Shown here: positions 52,969 through 61,375 of the stretch, one piece after another
Layout: each line of letters begins with the position of its first letter
Position numbering within the stretch: position 1 is the stretch's first letter
Assembly (NCBI GenBank): GCA_903893745.1
Contig: CAITNF010000009.1
Span: 62,001-126,000 of the forward strand
Direction: 5' to 3'
Length of the DNA: 64,000 nucleotides
Source: an uncultured Actinomycetes bacterium
Lineage (GTDB): Bacteria; Actinomycetota; Acidimicrobiia; Acidimicrobiales; RAAP-2
Position numbers and translations under genes: made by a program
The notes under the pieces: generated by a model
Seen by the model: the letters and a program-made list of their open reading frames with translations, nothing else
The model's database searches: none
What the model was told of the DNA's origin: nothing

Positions 52969-53936
52969 CGGCCGAGCTGCGCGAGCGACGCGAGGTCCGC
53001 CGCGACCATCATTTCAATAAGCCCGTAGAAATCAACGTCACAGGTCCATCCGAGTTCGCGTTGCGCCTTCGACGCGTCGCCCACCAGAAGGTCAACTTCG
53101 GCGCGACGCAAGTAGGTGGGGTCAATCACCACGTGCTCTTCGTAGGACAGGCCCACGGCGCTAAACGCCACCTCGCAGAGTTCACGAACGGAATGACTCT
53201 GACCAGTGGCGATCACGAAGTCGTCGGGCGTGTCGCGCTGGAGCATCATCCACATCGCGCGTACGTAGTCCGCGGCGTAGCCCCAGTCACGGTGCGCCTC
53301 CAAATTGCCGAGACGCACCTCAGTGTCGAGACCGAGTTTGATCCGCGCCGCTCCGTTCGTGACCTTTCGTGTCACGAACTCGAGACCGCGACGCGGAGAC
53401 TCGTGATTAAAGAGAATGCCCGACGAGGCGTGCAGGTCGTAACTCTCGCGATAGTTCACCGTTATCCAATGTCCGTAGACTTTGGCTACGCCGTAGGGGC
53501 TGCGCGGATAGAACGGGGTCTCTTCGTTCTGGGGAACTGCGCGCACGCGTCCGAACATTTCTGAGGAACTCGCTTGGTAGAAACGAATCTCGGGGTCCAC
53601 GATTCGAATTGCGTCGAGCAGTCGCGTCACGCCGAGTGCCGTCGCCTCACCCGTTAAGACGGGTTGGCTCCACGAGGCCTGCACGAAGCTCTGGGCGGCC
53701 AAGTTGTAGACCTCACTCGGACGGTGATCGCGCAAGACGTTAATCAAGGAGACTTCGTCCATGAGATCGCCTAGTACCAACGTGAGTCGGTCTTGAATGT
53801 GGCTAATACGTTCGATATTGGTCGTTGAACTTCGCCGCATGACGCCAATAACTTCGTAGCCCTCGTCCAAGAGCAGCTCCGCGAGGTAGGAGCCATCCTG
53901 GCCGGTGATACCAGTAATGAGCGCGCGCTTGGCCAC
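52965..53936 (-). CDS. gmd: GDP-mannose 4,6-dehydratase
   Basis: NADP-dependent SDR-type dehydratase of 323 residues making GDP-4-keto-6-deoxymannose, precursor of GDP-fucose, rhamnose or other deoxyhexoses. [21 protein letters not shown] in part ([14 protein letters not shown]), RRSSTTN, the SSSEMFG catalytic pair and the [12 protein letters not shown] Tyr-x3-Lys motif are all present. Slightly shorter than most (about 340-370). It leads the ccm chain with a 4-nt overlap, an unusual partner, and is divergent from a glycosyltransferase. Confidence 0.92.
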   Translation of the reverse strand: MAKRALITGITGQDGSYLAELLLDEGYEVIGVMRRSSTTNIERISHIQDRLTLVLGDLMDEVSLINVLRDHRPSEVYNLAAQSFVQASWSQPVLTGEATALGVTRLLDAIRIVDPEIRFYQASSSEMFGRVRAVPQNEETPFYPRSPYGVAKVYGHWITVNYRESYDLHASSGILFNHESPRRGLEFVTRKVTNGAARIKLGLDTEVRLGNLEAHRDWGYAADYVRAMWMMLQRDTPDDFVIATGQSHSVRELCEVAFSAVGLSYEEHVVIDPTYLRRAEVDLLVGDASKAQRELGWTCDVDFYGLIEMMVAADLASLAQLGR

Positions 53937-54045
53937 CGACAGTCCTCCAAAACGGTTTCGTGGCCCGGGGCCAGTACCGACGACAACTCTACTACCGCCA
54001 CTTTGACAACCATCCGGGCCTCACCGCCGGCAATAGCCTTAGCGA

Positions 54046-55080
54046 GTGGCTCGAATCGTCGTCGTGAGTTTTCGTCTCGGGGGCACTGACGGGGTCGCCA
54101 TTGAATCGGCCAAGTGGGTGAGCGCGCTGCGCGAACTCGGCCACGACGTACAGCTCGTGGCGGGCGAGGGCAACGTTGATCTACGACTTCCGGGTCTAGC
54201 TATTGGCACTACTACTCCACTTTCGTATGACGAACTTGCTCGGGCCCTCGACGACGCCGACCTGGTTATTGTCGAGAATCTGGCGTCACTCCCCCTCAAT
54301 CTGAATGCTCGCGACGTGCTCTATGAGGTGTTACACGAACGACGCGCACTCTTTCATCACCACGACCTGCCCTGGCAACGCGATCACCTGGCGCACCTCG
54401 AGGGACCGCGCGACGAGCCCTCGTGGCACCACGTCACGATCAATGAGTTGTCGCAACGACAACTCGCCGAGCGGGGCATTCGCGCAGTTACCATCTACAA
54501 CTCATTTGACTGTGATCCCCCGCGCGCCAATCGTGCGGCGACTCGCGCGGCGCTCGGACTTAAACACGAACGACTAGTGCTGATGCCCACGCGCGTCATC
54601 GAACGTAAGAACGTGGGACAGGCTCTCGAACTTGCCCAGTCACTCGACGCGGTGTTGTGGATTCTCGGGCCGGTCGAAGACGGCTACGACGCCACGTTCG
54701 CCGCGCTGCTCGCGGCCAGTACCGCACTTGTTCGTCACGGTCCCGTATCGGGTACCACCGTGCACGATGCCTACGCCGCGTGCGACCTCGTCGTGATGGC
54801 CTCAACCTGGGAGGGCTTTGGCAATCCCGTACTCGAGTCAGTGACCCATCGTCGCGCCTTAGCCCTCCACCCGTACCCCGTCGCACAAGAGATCGCCGCC
54901 TTCGGCTTCTCATTCTTTGGCGTTGACGAGCCGACCGCAATTCGCGACTTTTGGGCCCTCGACGACCACTCCCTGCTCGACGCCAACCTGGCGATTGCCC
55001 GCGAACACTTCAATGTGGCTAACTTGGCTACACGACTCAATGAACTCTTGGCTCAGGTTGGAATTTCTTCAGCCCACTAG
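54046..55080 (+). CDS. GT4-type glycosyltransferase
   Basis: Retaining glycosyltransferase of the GT-B fold, 344 residues. RLGGTDGVAIESAKWVSALRELGHDV in part (GGTDGVAIESAKW) is the donor-proximal N-terminal motif, PTRVIERKNVGQALEL the hinge and start of the C-terminal domain, and ASTWEGFGNPVLESVTHRR the nucleotide-sugar E-x7-E type motif. GTG start at 54046. Close to gmd, so a role in deoxyhexose-containing surface glycan is plausible but unproven. TetR follows after 11 nt. Confidence 0.85.
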   Translation: MARIVVVSFRLGGTDGVAIESAKWVSALRELGHDVQLVAGEGNVDLRLPGLAIGTTTPLSYDELARALDDADLVIVENLASLPLNLNARDVLYEVLHERRALFHHHDLPWQRDHLAHLEGPRDEPSWHHVTINELSQRQLAERGIRAVTIYNSFDCDPPRANRAATRAALGLKHERLVLMPTRVIERKNVGQALELAQSLDAVLWILGPVEDGYDATFAALLAASTALVRHGPVSGTTVHDAYAACDLVVMASTWEGFGNPVLESVTHRRALALHPYPVAQEIAAFGFSFFGVDEPTAIRDFWALDDHSLLDANLAIAREHFNVANLATRLNELLAQVGISSAH

Positions 55081-55091
55081 TCTGGAGGGGC

Positions 55092-55703
55092 ATGGTTCTT
55101 AACGACGAACGCCCTCAGCACACCCAACGCCGCGAAGACCTCTTGCTCGTGGCGCGACGAATCTTCGCCGTGCGTGGCTTTCAAACCACCACCATGGACG
55201 ACATCGCGAAAGAGGCCGGTTTCACCAAGCCAATTCTCTACCAGTACTTCGAGTCCAAGACCGACCTCTACCGCGAGATCGTTGCCCAAACGGCGCACCA
55301 GCTGCTCTCGTCGCTCCAAGCGGCCGTGTCGACGGTTGAGTCACCACGCGCCAAGATCGAAGTGGCCTTCGCGGTGTACTTCGAGATGGTCGTGAGCGAA
55401 ACCGACGCATTTCGCGTGCTCTTCATTCACGCTCACGAAGGAGAGACCGCCACCGAACTGCGCAAACTCGAGCGCGGACTGATCTCATTTCTCGAGCCCT
55501 ACATCGACATTTCAATCAGTGACGATCACCGCCACCAACTGGCCGCGGGCGTCGTGGGCATCGCCGAAGCGGTCGCGGTCGCGTGGCTCGTCCAACAGGC
55601 CGCCAACAACTGGCCAACCCCGCCACCTCGTGAAGCCGAACGGCTGGCCGCGCGCAGCGCCACGCTCGCTTGGGGTGGACTACGCGCCGTCCATCAGGAC
55701 TAG
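55092..55703 (+). CDS. TetR-family transcriptional regulator
   Basis: Repressor of 203 residues with an N-terminal helix-turn-helix (RREDLLLVARRIFAVRGFQTTTMDDIAKEAGFTKPILYQYF, seen here as TTTMDDIAKEAGFTKPILYQ). The C-terminal ligand domain is helical. Convergent with an acyl-CoA dehydrogenase whose promoter carries a matching palindrome, making it a candidate regulator of fatty acyl-CoA oxidation. It follows the glycosyltransferase gene with 11 nt between. Confidence 0.88.
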   Translation: MVLNDERPQHTQRREDLLLVARRIFAVRGFQTTTMDDIAKEAGFTKPILYQYFESKTDLYREIVAQTAHQLLSSLQAAVSTVESPRAKIEVAFAVYFEMVVSETDAFRVLFIHAHEGETATELRKLERGLISFLEPYIDISISDDHRHQLAAGVVGIAEAVAVAWLVQQAANNWPTPPPREAERLAARSATLAWGGLRAVHQD

Positions 55704-55730
55704 ACGCGTACGCGCTGAAAGCGCTGATCC

Positions 55731-56945
55731 CTACTTGATGTGCACGCCAGAGATTGAACGCGCGATTACCAGTCGTTGAATCTCACTCGTGCCTTCGAAA
55801 ATTGTGTAGATCTTGGAGTCACGGTGCCAACGCTCAACGGGGTACTCGCGCACGTAGCCGTAACCACCAAGAATTTGGATTGCCTCTTCGGTGACCTTCA
55901 CGGCCGTCTCACCAGCGAAGAGCTTGGACATCGAACCTTCACCGTTTAAAAATGGCTGGCGAGTAGCGGCCATCCATGATGCTCGCCATACCAGCAGTCG
56001 GGCCGCATCAATCTGGACCTTCATGTCGGCCAGTTTGAAGGCAATCGACTGGTTCTCAATAATGGCTCGACCAAACTGGTGACGCTCCTTGGCGTAGTCG
56101 AGGGCGTACTCGTACGCCGCTCGCGCAATGCCCAGCGCTTGGGCGCCCACTGCGGGACGTGTCGCTTCAAAGGTCGCCATCGCCGCCTGGCTCGACGCCT
56201 TGCCACCTTCACGCACGCGAGCCAGTTTCTCGTCGAGCTTCTCTTTGCCACCGAGCAGACACTTACCCGGCACACGACAGTCCTCGAGAATCACTTCGGC
56301 GGTGTGACTGGCGCGAATGCCCATCTTCTTAAATTTCTGACCCATGCGAATGCCCTTCGTGCCCTCGGGCACGATGAACGAAGCCTGGCCACGACTACCG
56401 AGCTCGGGGTCCACCGACGCCACAATTACGTGCAAGTTGGCAATGCCGCCGTTGGTGATCCACGTCTTGGTGCCGTTAAGGACCCACTCGTCAGTGGCTG
56501 CGTCATAGACCGCGCGCGTGCGCAGTGAGCCCACGTCACTGCCGGCGTCGGGCTCCGAAACCCCAAAGGCCGCCAGTTTCAGATCGTCGGGAGTGCCAAA
56601 GCACTGTGGCACCCACTCCATCTGCTGTTCGGGGGTGCCGTTGCCCATGATTGCGGCGACCCCGAGAGTCGTACCCATAAGCGCCATGCACAGACCCGCG
56701 TCACCCCACGCCAACTCTTCGAGCGCGAGCATCATCGACAGTCCGGTCTTATCGGAGAAGGCGTTCGCCATGAAGTCGAGGCTGTAGATACCGATCTTCG
56801 CGGCCTCTTGGATAAAGGGCCAGGGCGTCTCTTCGCGCTCGTCCCACTCGTGAGCCGCGGGTCGCATTACTTGCTCGGCGAAGCCGTGCACCCACGCCTG
56901 CAGCGTGGTTTGGTCTTCGTTGAGCGCCATTGAAAAATCAGTCAC
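55731..56945 (-). CDS. Acyl-CoA dehydrogenase
   Basis: FAD enzyme of 404 residues performing alpha,beta-dehydrogenation of acyl-CoA. FGVSEPDAGSDVGSLRT and the ITNGG segment are the FAD-binding pattern, and YTIFEGTSEIQRLVIAR bears the catalytic glutamate. GTG start at 56945 with GAGG seven bases upstream. Electrons would go to EtfAB (36623-38373). An 18-bp palindrome sits 40 nt upstream. Confidence 0.94.
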   Translation of the reverse strand: MTDFSMALNEDQTTLQAWVHGFAEQVMRPAAHEWDEREETPWPFIQEAAKIGIYSLDFMANAFSDKTGLSMMLALEELAWGDAGLCMALMGTTLGVAAIMGNGTPEQQMEWVPQCFGTPDDLKLAAFGVSEPDAGSDVGSLRTRAVYDAATDEWVLNGTKTWITNGGIANLHVIVASVDPELGSRGQASFIVPEGTKGIRMGQKFKKMGIRASHTAEVILEDCRVPGKCLLGGKEKLDEKLARVREGGKASSQAAMATFEATRPAVGAQALGIARAAYEYALDYAKERHQFGRAIIENQSIAFKLADMKVQIDAARLLVWRASWMAATRQPFLNGEGSMSKLFAGETAVKVTEEAIQILGGYGYVREYPVERWHRDSKIYTIFEGTSEIQRLVIARSISGVHIK

Positions 56946-56984
56946 GATTGCACCTCAGGGTCGAGTCGATGTTGCCATCGAACA

Positions 56985-57002
56985 GGTTACTAGGTAGTAA
57001 CC
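56985..57002. promoter_or_regulatory. Candidate TetR operator upstream of acyl-CoA dehydrogenase
   Basis: GGTTACTAGGTAGTAACC is a perfect 18-bp palindrome (8-bp arms, 2-bp centre) in the promoter region of the acyl-CoA dehydrogenase. Its size fits TetR/FadR-type operators. The convergent TetR gene at 55092-55703 is the natural candidate; binding is inferred. Confidence 0.5.
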
Positions 57003-57039
57003 AGATGGTACCTTAGGCGAAATCCGGACCAAAAAGAAC

Positions 57040-57063
57040 AACCGCCGCCCGAGGGCGGCGGTT
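57040..57063 (-). terminator. Intrinsic terminator of the cold-shock gene
   Basis: On the minus strand AACCGCCGCC and GGCGGCGGTT make a 10-bp GC-rich stem with a 4-nt loop, followed by a T-rich run (plus-strand 57031-57039, AAAAAGAAC). It lies 24 nt past the cold-shock stop. This is the clearest intrinsic terminator in the window. Confidence 0.85.
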
Positions 57064-57087
57064 GCCTACTGCAAATAAAGCAGGTGG

Positions 57088-57288
57088 TTAATTCAGTTGC
57101 ACTCGCTTGGCGAGTGGGCCACGATCGCCCGGCTCGATGTCAAACTCGACGGTCTGACCTTCGACCAAGGTCTTTCGACCATCACCTTGAATCTCCGAGT
57201 AGTGCACAAAGACGTCCGGCTGGCCATCAACCGCGATGAAACCCCAACCCTTCTCGTCATTGAACCACTTGACGGTTCCTACAGCCAC
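57088..57288 (-). CDS. cspA: Cold-shock protein, CspA family
   Basis: Single-stranded nucleic acid-binding protein of 66 residues. RNP1 motif GWGFIAV and RNP2 DVFVHYSEI are present. GTG start at 57288 with AGGAGG six bases upstream. Followed by the intrinsic terminator. The upstream leader carries a 7-bp stem at 57310-57329. Confidence 0.94.
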   Translation of the reverse strand: MAVGTVKWFNDEKGWGFIAVDGQPDVFVHYSEIQGDGRKTLVEGQTVEFDIEPGDRGPLAKRVQLN

Positions 57289-57309
57289 TGTGGGCCTCCT
57301 TGTTTCTTT

Positions 57310-57329
57310 GGACCGGTTTCGGCCGGTCC
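57310..57329 (-). promoter_or_regulatory. Hairpin in the cspA leader
   Basis: GGACCGG and CCGGTCC form a 7-bp stem with a 6-nt loop between cysS and cspA. It could be a processing or cold-responsive leader structure, or a weak cysS terminator; no T-run follows in the minus-strand direction. Confidence 0.35.
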
Positions 57330-57395
57330 GGAGGGAACCACAACGGCAACCTCGCCTCTTAGGTTAGTGGCCCGTAGCGCGCCAGTCCAGAGAAA

Positions 57396-58787
57396 TTATG
57401 CGCGGCGAATCTGCGTGCCGGCGCTTGAATCTTCGACAATCCAGCCCAGGGCTACGAGTTCATCGCGAAGCCGGTCGGCGCCGTCCCAGTCGCGAAGTGC
57501 GCGAGCCTCGTCGCGTTCGCGCACCAAGGTGGCCGAAGCAGAATCAATTTCGTTCGTGGTCGCGAGCAGGGCGAGGCCCATCGAACCAAAGAGTGCGTTC
57601 ACCGCGTTGGCCATCTCCTTCGCCGAATTCGCGTCGCCACGGTCGGCCATGGCGTTGGCGTCGCTCAGCGCGTCAAAGAGCATTGCGACGGCGCTCGGGG
57701 TATCGAGATCGTTGTCCAGGGCCTCACTGACCCGGTTAAACAGATCCGAAGCGTCACCTTCAAAGACAAAGTCGCTGGCTCGCTCGAGTTGCTCGCCACC
57801 CAAAGCGCGCAACTCGAAGCGGCGAGCCAACGCGTCAAGGCGCGCGAGGGCGCGCTCGGCGTCAGCCACGGTGGCGGGTGAGACTTCGATTGGTGAGCGG
57901 TAGTGCGAACGCAACACCAAGAGTCGATAGGCGCGCGCATCAGTTTTTTCGAGCAGATCGGTGAGTGACGTGAAGTTCCCCAGTGACTTGCTCATCTTTT
58001 GATCGCCGACCATCACCCAACCGTTGTGTCCCCAGTGTTGGGCAAAGGGCCGTCCCGACGCGACGGCCTGCGCTCGTTCGTTTTCGTGGTGGGGAAACTT
58101 GAGGTCCAGACCACCACAGTGCAGATCGAAACCATTACCGAGTAAGTCGAGTGACATCACCACGCACTCGGTGTGCCAACCAGGTCGGCCCGCACCAAAG
58201 GGGGCGGGCCACGAGGGCTCGCCCGACTTCGCGCTCTTCCACAACGCGAAGTCGAGTGGAGACCTTTTTTCGTCGTTCGCCTCAACACGCGCACCGGCGC
58301 GTAGTGAATCGAGGGGCTGGCCCGCGAGCAGACCGTAGTCGGGCACGCGGCTCACGTCGAAGTAGACCCCGTCACTCGTTACGTAGGCGACGTCACTGGC
58401 CAACAGCGACTCAATTAACGTCACCATCTCAGCCACGTACTGCGTGGCGTGCGGGGTCGCGTTGGGACGAGCGACGCCAATGGCGGCCATCGCGTCCCAC
58501 CAGTGCGCCTCGTAGAGTGCGGCAACTTGCTCCTCGCTCGACTCTTCACGCTGGGCTCGATTGATGATGTTGTCATCGATATCGGTGATATTGGAGACGA
58601 ATTGCACTTCGAGACCCGAAAACGTGAACCAGCGTCGCGCCACGTCCCACACCAGGGTGAAGCGCCCGTGACCTAGGTGAGGGAGGTCGTAAACCGTGGG
58701 GCCACAGACGTACATCGAGAGGCGCCCGGCTTCACGTTGGCGCAACGCACGGACCTCACCGTGGACCGAATCAAAGAGGCGAAGCAC
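57396..58787 (-). CDS. cysS: Cysteinyl-tRNA synthetase
   Basis: Class I synthetase of 463 residues. Zinc-site C28 in YVCGPTVYD, the HIGH-type HLGH at 37-40, and KMSKSLGN near 266. HCGGLDLKFPHHENE gives the other zinc ligands. The full length and C-terminal domain fit CysS rather than the shorter MshC mycothiol ligase. Divergent from valS, 20 nt between starts. Confidence 0.94.
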   Translation of the reverse strand: MLRLFDSVHGEVRALRQREAGRLSMYVCGPTVYDLPHLGHGRFTLVWDVARRWFTFSGLEVQFVSNITDIDDNIINRAQREESSEEQVAALYEAHWWDAMAAIGVARPNATPHATQYVAEMVTLIESLLASDVAYVTSDGVYFDVSRVPDYGLLAGQPLDSLRAGARVEANDEKRSPLDFALWKSAKSGEPSWPAPFGAGRPGWHTECVVMSLDLLGNGFDLHCGGLDLKFPHHENERAQAVASGRPFAQHWGHNGWVMVGDQKMSKSLGNFTSLTDLLEKTDARAYRLLVLRSHYRSPIEVSPATVADAERALARLDALARRFELRALGGEQLERASDFVFEGDASDLFNRVSEALDNDLDTPSAVAMLFDALSDANAMADRGDANSAKEMANAVNALFGSMGLALLATTNEIDSASATLVRERDEARALRDWDGADRLRDELVALGWIVEDSSAGTQIRRA

Positions 58788-58807
58788 TGTTCTAAACTAC
58801 GCCAACC

Positions 58808-61375
58808 ATGCCCGACACCCCCACGACCTCGCCCTCACCGGTGCCCGAGAAGCCAACTATTGACGGGCTCGAGGCCCACTGGCTGGCGCGCTGGGAAGAC
58901 GAGGCGATCTACCACTTCGACCGAAGTGCTCCACGCGAGCGAGTCTTCTCCATCGACACCCCACCACCCACGGTGTCGGGCTCGTTGCACGTGGGCCACG
59001 TATTTAGCTACACCCACACCGACGTGCTCGCTCGCTACTGGCGCATGCGCGGCAAGGACGTCTTTTATCCCATGGGCTGGGACGACAACGGCCTGCCTAC
59101 GGAGCGACGAGTTGAAAACTACTTTGGGGTGCGCTGTGACCCCTCGCTCGCCTACGACGCGAACTTCACGGCGCCCGACCAGCCCGGCGAGACCAAGATT
59201 GCCATCTCGCGCAAAAACTTCGTCGAACTCTGTCATCGACTGACCGCCATTGACGAAGAGGTCTTTAAGGACATCTGGCGCAACCTCGGTGTCTCGATTG
59301 ACTGGAGTCTCGAGTACTCAACCATCTCACCACACGCCCAAGCCATTTCGCAGCGCGGCTTTTTGGAGATGCTCCAACGCGCCGAGGTCTACTCCACGGT
59401 GGCGCCCACCCTGTGGGACGTTGACTTTCGCACCGCCGTCTCCCAGGCCGAACTCGAAGACCGCGAACGACCCGGTTTTTACCACCGCGTCGCCTTCGCA
59501 CTCGCCGACCAGTCGGGCACCCTCGAGATTGAGACCACTCGCCCCGAACTCTTGCCGAGCTGCGTCGCCCTCGTGGCCCACCCCGACGACGCTCGCTATC
59601 AGCCCTACTTCGGTACCAACGTCGTCACGCCACTGTTTGGTGTCGAGGTGCCCGTCGTCGCCCACGAACTCGCCGATCCCGAAAAGGGTTCGGGCATTGC
59701 CATGATTTGCACGTTTGGTGACACTACCGACGTCACCTGGTGGCGCGAGTTGCACCTACCAACTCGAGCACTCATTGGTCGAGATGGTCGATTCCTGCCG
59801 GCCGACTTTTCGAGCGCACTCTTCGCTTCGCGCGACAGCGGTGCGGCGAACACGCTCTACGCCACCCTCGAGGGGCGAACCGTCAACCAGGTACGCGCCA
59901 CGATTGTTGAACAACTTCGTGAGCGTGGCGCGTTGCCAGGTGAGCCGCGCGCCATCACCCACCCGGTCAAGTTCTACGAAAAAGGTGAACGGCCACTCGA
60001 AATTGTCACCTCTCGTCAGTGGTTCGTCGCCACCCTGGCGCACCGTGAGGCGCTGCTGATGCGCGGTGAAGAGCTCGCCTGGCACCCCGACTACATGAAG
60101 CACCGCTACCGCTCGTGGGTTGAAGGTCTCAACGCCGACTGGTGCATCTCGCGCCAACGCTTCTTCGGCGTCCCCTTTCCAGTGTGGTATCCACTGGACC
60201 AGCACGGTGAGGCCAACTACGACGCGCCGCTCGTGGCGACAATCGATCAGCTGCCCGTCGATCCCTCGAGTGACGTGCCCGCGGGTTTCACCGAGGCCCA
60301 GCGCAATCAACCCGGTGGTTTCGTGGGCGACCCCGACGTGATGGACACCTGGGCGACGAGTTCACTCACTCCCCAGATCGCGGGCCACTGGGGCACCGAC
60401 CTGTTCGACCGCGTCTTTCCGATGGACCTTCGCCCCCAGGGTCACGACATCATTCGTACGTGGCTCTTTTCTACGGTGGTGCGCAGTCACTTCCAGCACC
60501 AGACCGTGCCGTGGCATCACGCCGTCATTTCGGGTTGGATTCTCGACCCCGACCGCAAGAAGATGAGTAAATCCGTGGGCAACGTCGTCACGCCGATGCC
60601 CCTCTTAGAGCTCCACGGTGCCGACGCGCTGCGCTACTGGGCGGCCAGTGGTCGTCCCGGCGCCGACACCGCAATCGACGAGGCCCAGATGAAGATTGGT
60701 CGGCGCCTCGCGATCAAGGTGCTGAACGCGTCGAAGTTCGTGCTCGGTCGTCTCGAGGGGGCTCCCGTGCCCGGGGTCGAGCACGTGGTTGAAGCGATTG
60801 ACCGCGATCTGCTCGCGCGCCTCAGCGAGCTCATCAGTGAAGCCACCGCCGCCTTTGACGCGTACGACTGGGCCCGGGCGCTCGAGCGCACCGAGACCTT
60901 CTTCTGGTCCTTCTGTGACGACTACGTCGAGCTGGTGAAGATTCGCGCTTATGGCGAAACCGACAGCACCGCTACTCGCTCGGCGCGAGCCACCCTCGGG
61001 CTGACGCTGTCGGTATTGCAGCGACTACTCGCCCCCTTCTTGCCCTTCGTCACCGACGAGGTCTGGCACTGGTGGCACACCGACTCGGTGCACCGCGCCG
61101 CGTGGCCCGTGCTCGACGAACTCGGCAATGCTCCCGTCGACGCTCCGCCCGTCTACCGGGCGGTCGGCGAAGTACTCGAAGCCGTGCGTCGAGCCAAGAG
61201 CACGGCCAAGGTCTCCCAGCGCGCCGAAGTGGCGCGTTGTGTCGTGCGCGGCTCGGCCGACGTGCTCGAAGCCGTAACGCGGGGCCGTGATGACCTCATC
61301 GCAGCGGGAGCAATTACGTTGCTCGAACTCGATGTGCACGACACCTTTGAGGTAGTCGTCGAACTCGCCGGCTAA
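58808..61375 (+). CDS. valS: Valyl-tRNA synthetase
   Basis: Class I synthetase of 855 residues charging tRNA-Val, with an editing domain (TTRPELLPSCVALVAHPDD in part). HIGH-type HVGH at 61-64 (SGSLHVGHVFS), KMSKSVGN near 585. GWDDNGLPTERR replaces the usual GxDHAGI-type motif and marks the second ValS lineage seen in actinobacteria. No C-terminal coiled coil arm is evident, consistent with that lineage. Stop interlocks with the esterase gene. Confidence 0.94.
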   Translation: MPDTPTTSPSPVPEKPTIDGLEAHWLARWEDEAIYHFDRSAPRERVFSIDTPPPTVSGSLHVGHVFSYTHTDVLARYWRMRGKDVFYPMGWDDNGLPTERRVENYFGVRCDPSLAYDANFTAPDQPGETKIAISRKNFVELCHRLTAIDEEVFKDIWRNLGVSIDWSLEYSTISPHAQAISQRGFLEMLQRAEVYSTVAPTLWDVDFRTAVSQAELEDRERPGFYHRVAFALADQSGTLEIETTRPELLPSCVALVAHPDDARYQPYFGTNVVTPLFGVEVPVVAHELADPEKGSGIAMICTFGDTTDVTWWRELHLPTRALIGRDGRFLPADFSSALFASRDSGAANTLYATLEGRTVNQVRATIVEQLRERGALPGEPRAITHPVKFYEKGERPLEIVTSRQWFVATLAHREALLMRGEELAWHPDYMKHRYRSWVEGLNADWCISRQRFFGVPFPVWYPLDQHGEANYDAPLVATIDQLPVDPSSDVPAGFTEAQRNQPGGFVGDPDVMDTWATSSLTPQIAGHWGTDLFDRVFPMDLRPQGHDIIRTWLFSTVVRSHFQHQTVPWHHAVISGWILDPDRKKMSKSVGNVVTPMPLLELHGADALRYWAASGRPGADTAIDEAQMKIGRRLAIKVLNASKFVLGRLEGAPVPGVEHVVEAIDRDLLARLSELISEATAAFDAYDWARALERTETFFWSFCDDYVELVKIRAYGETDSTATRSARATLGLTLSVLQRLLAPFLPFVTDEVWHWWHTDSVHRAAWPVLDELGNAPVDAPPVYRAVGEVLEAVRRAKSTAKVSQRAEVARCVVRGSADVLEAVTRGRDDLIAAGAITLLELDVHDTFEVVVELAG

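Noticed and set aside
57396-58787. MshC (mycothiol ligase) instead of CysS
   Set aside because: The protein is full CysS length with an intact C-terminal domain and KMSKSLGN; MshC is shorter.
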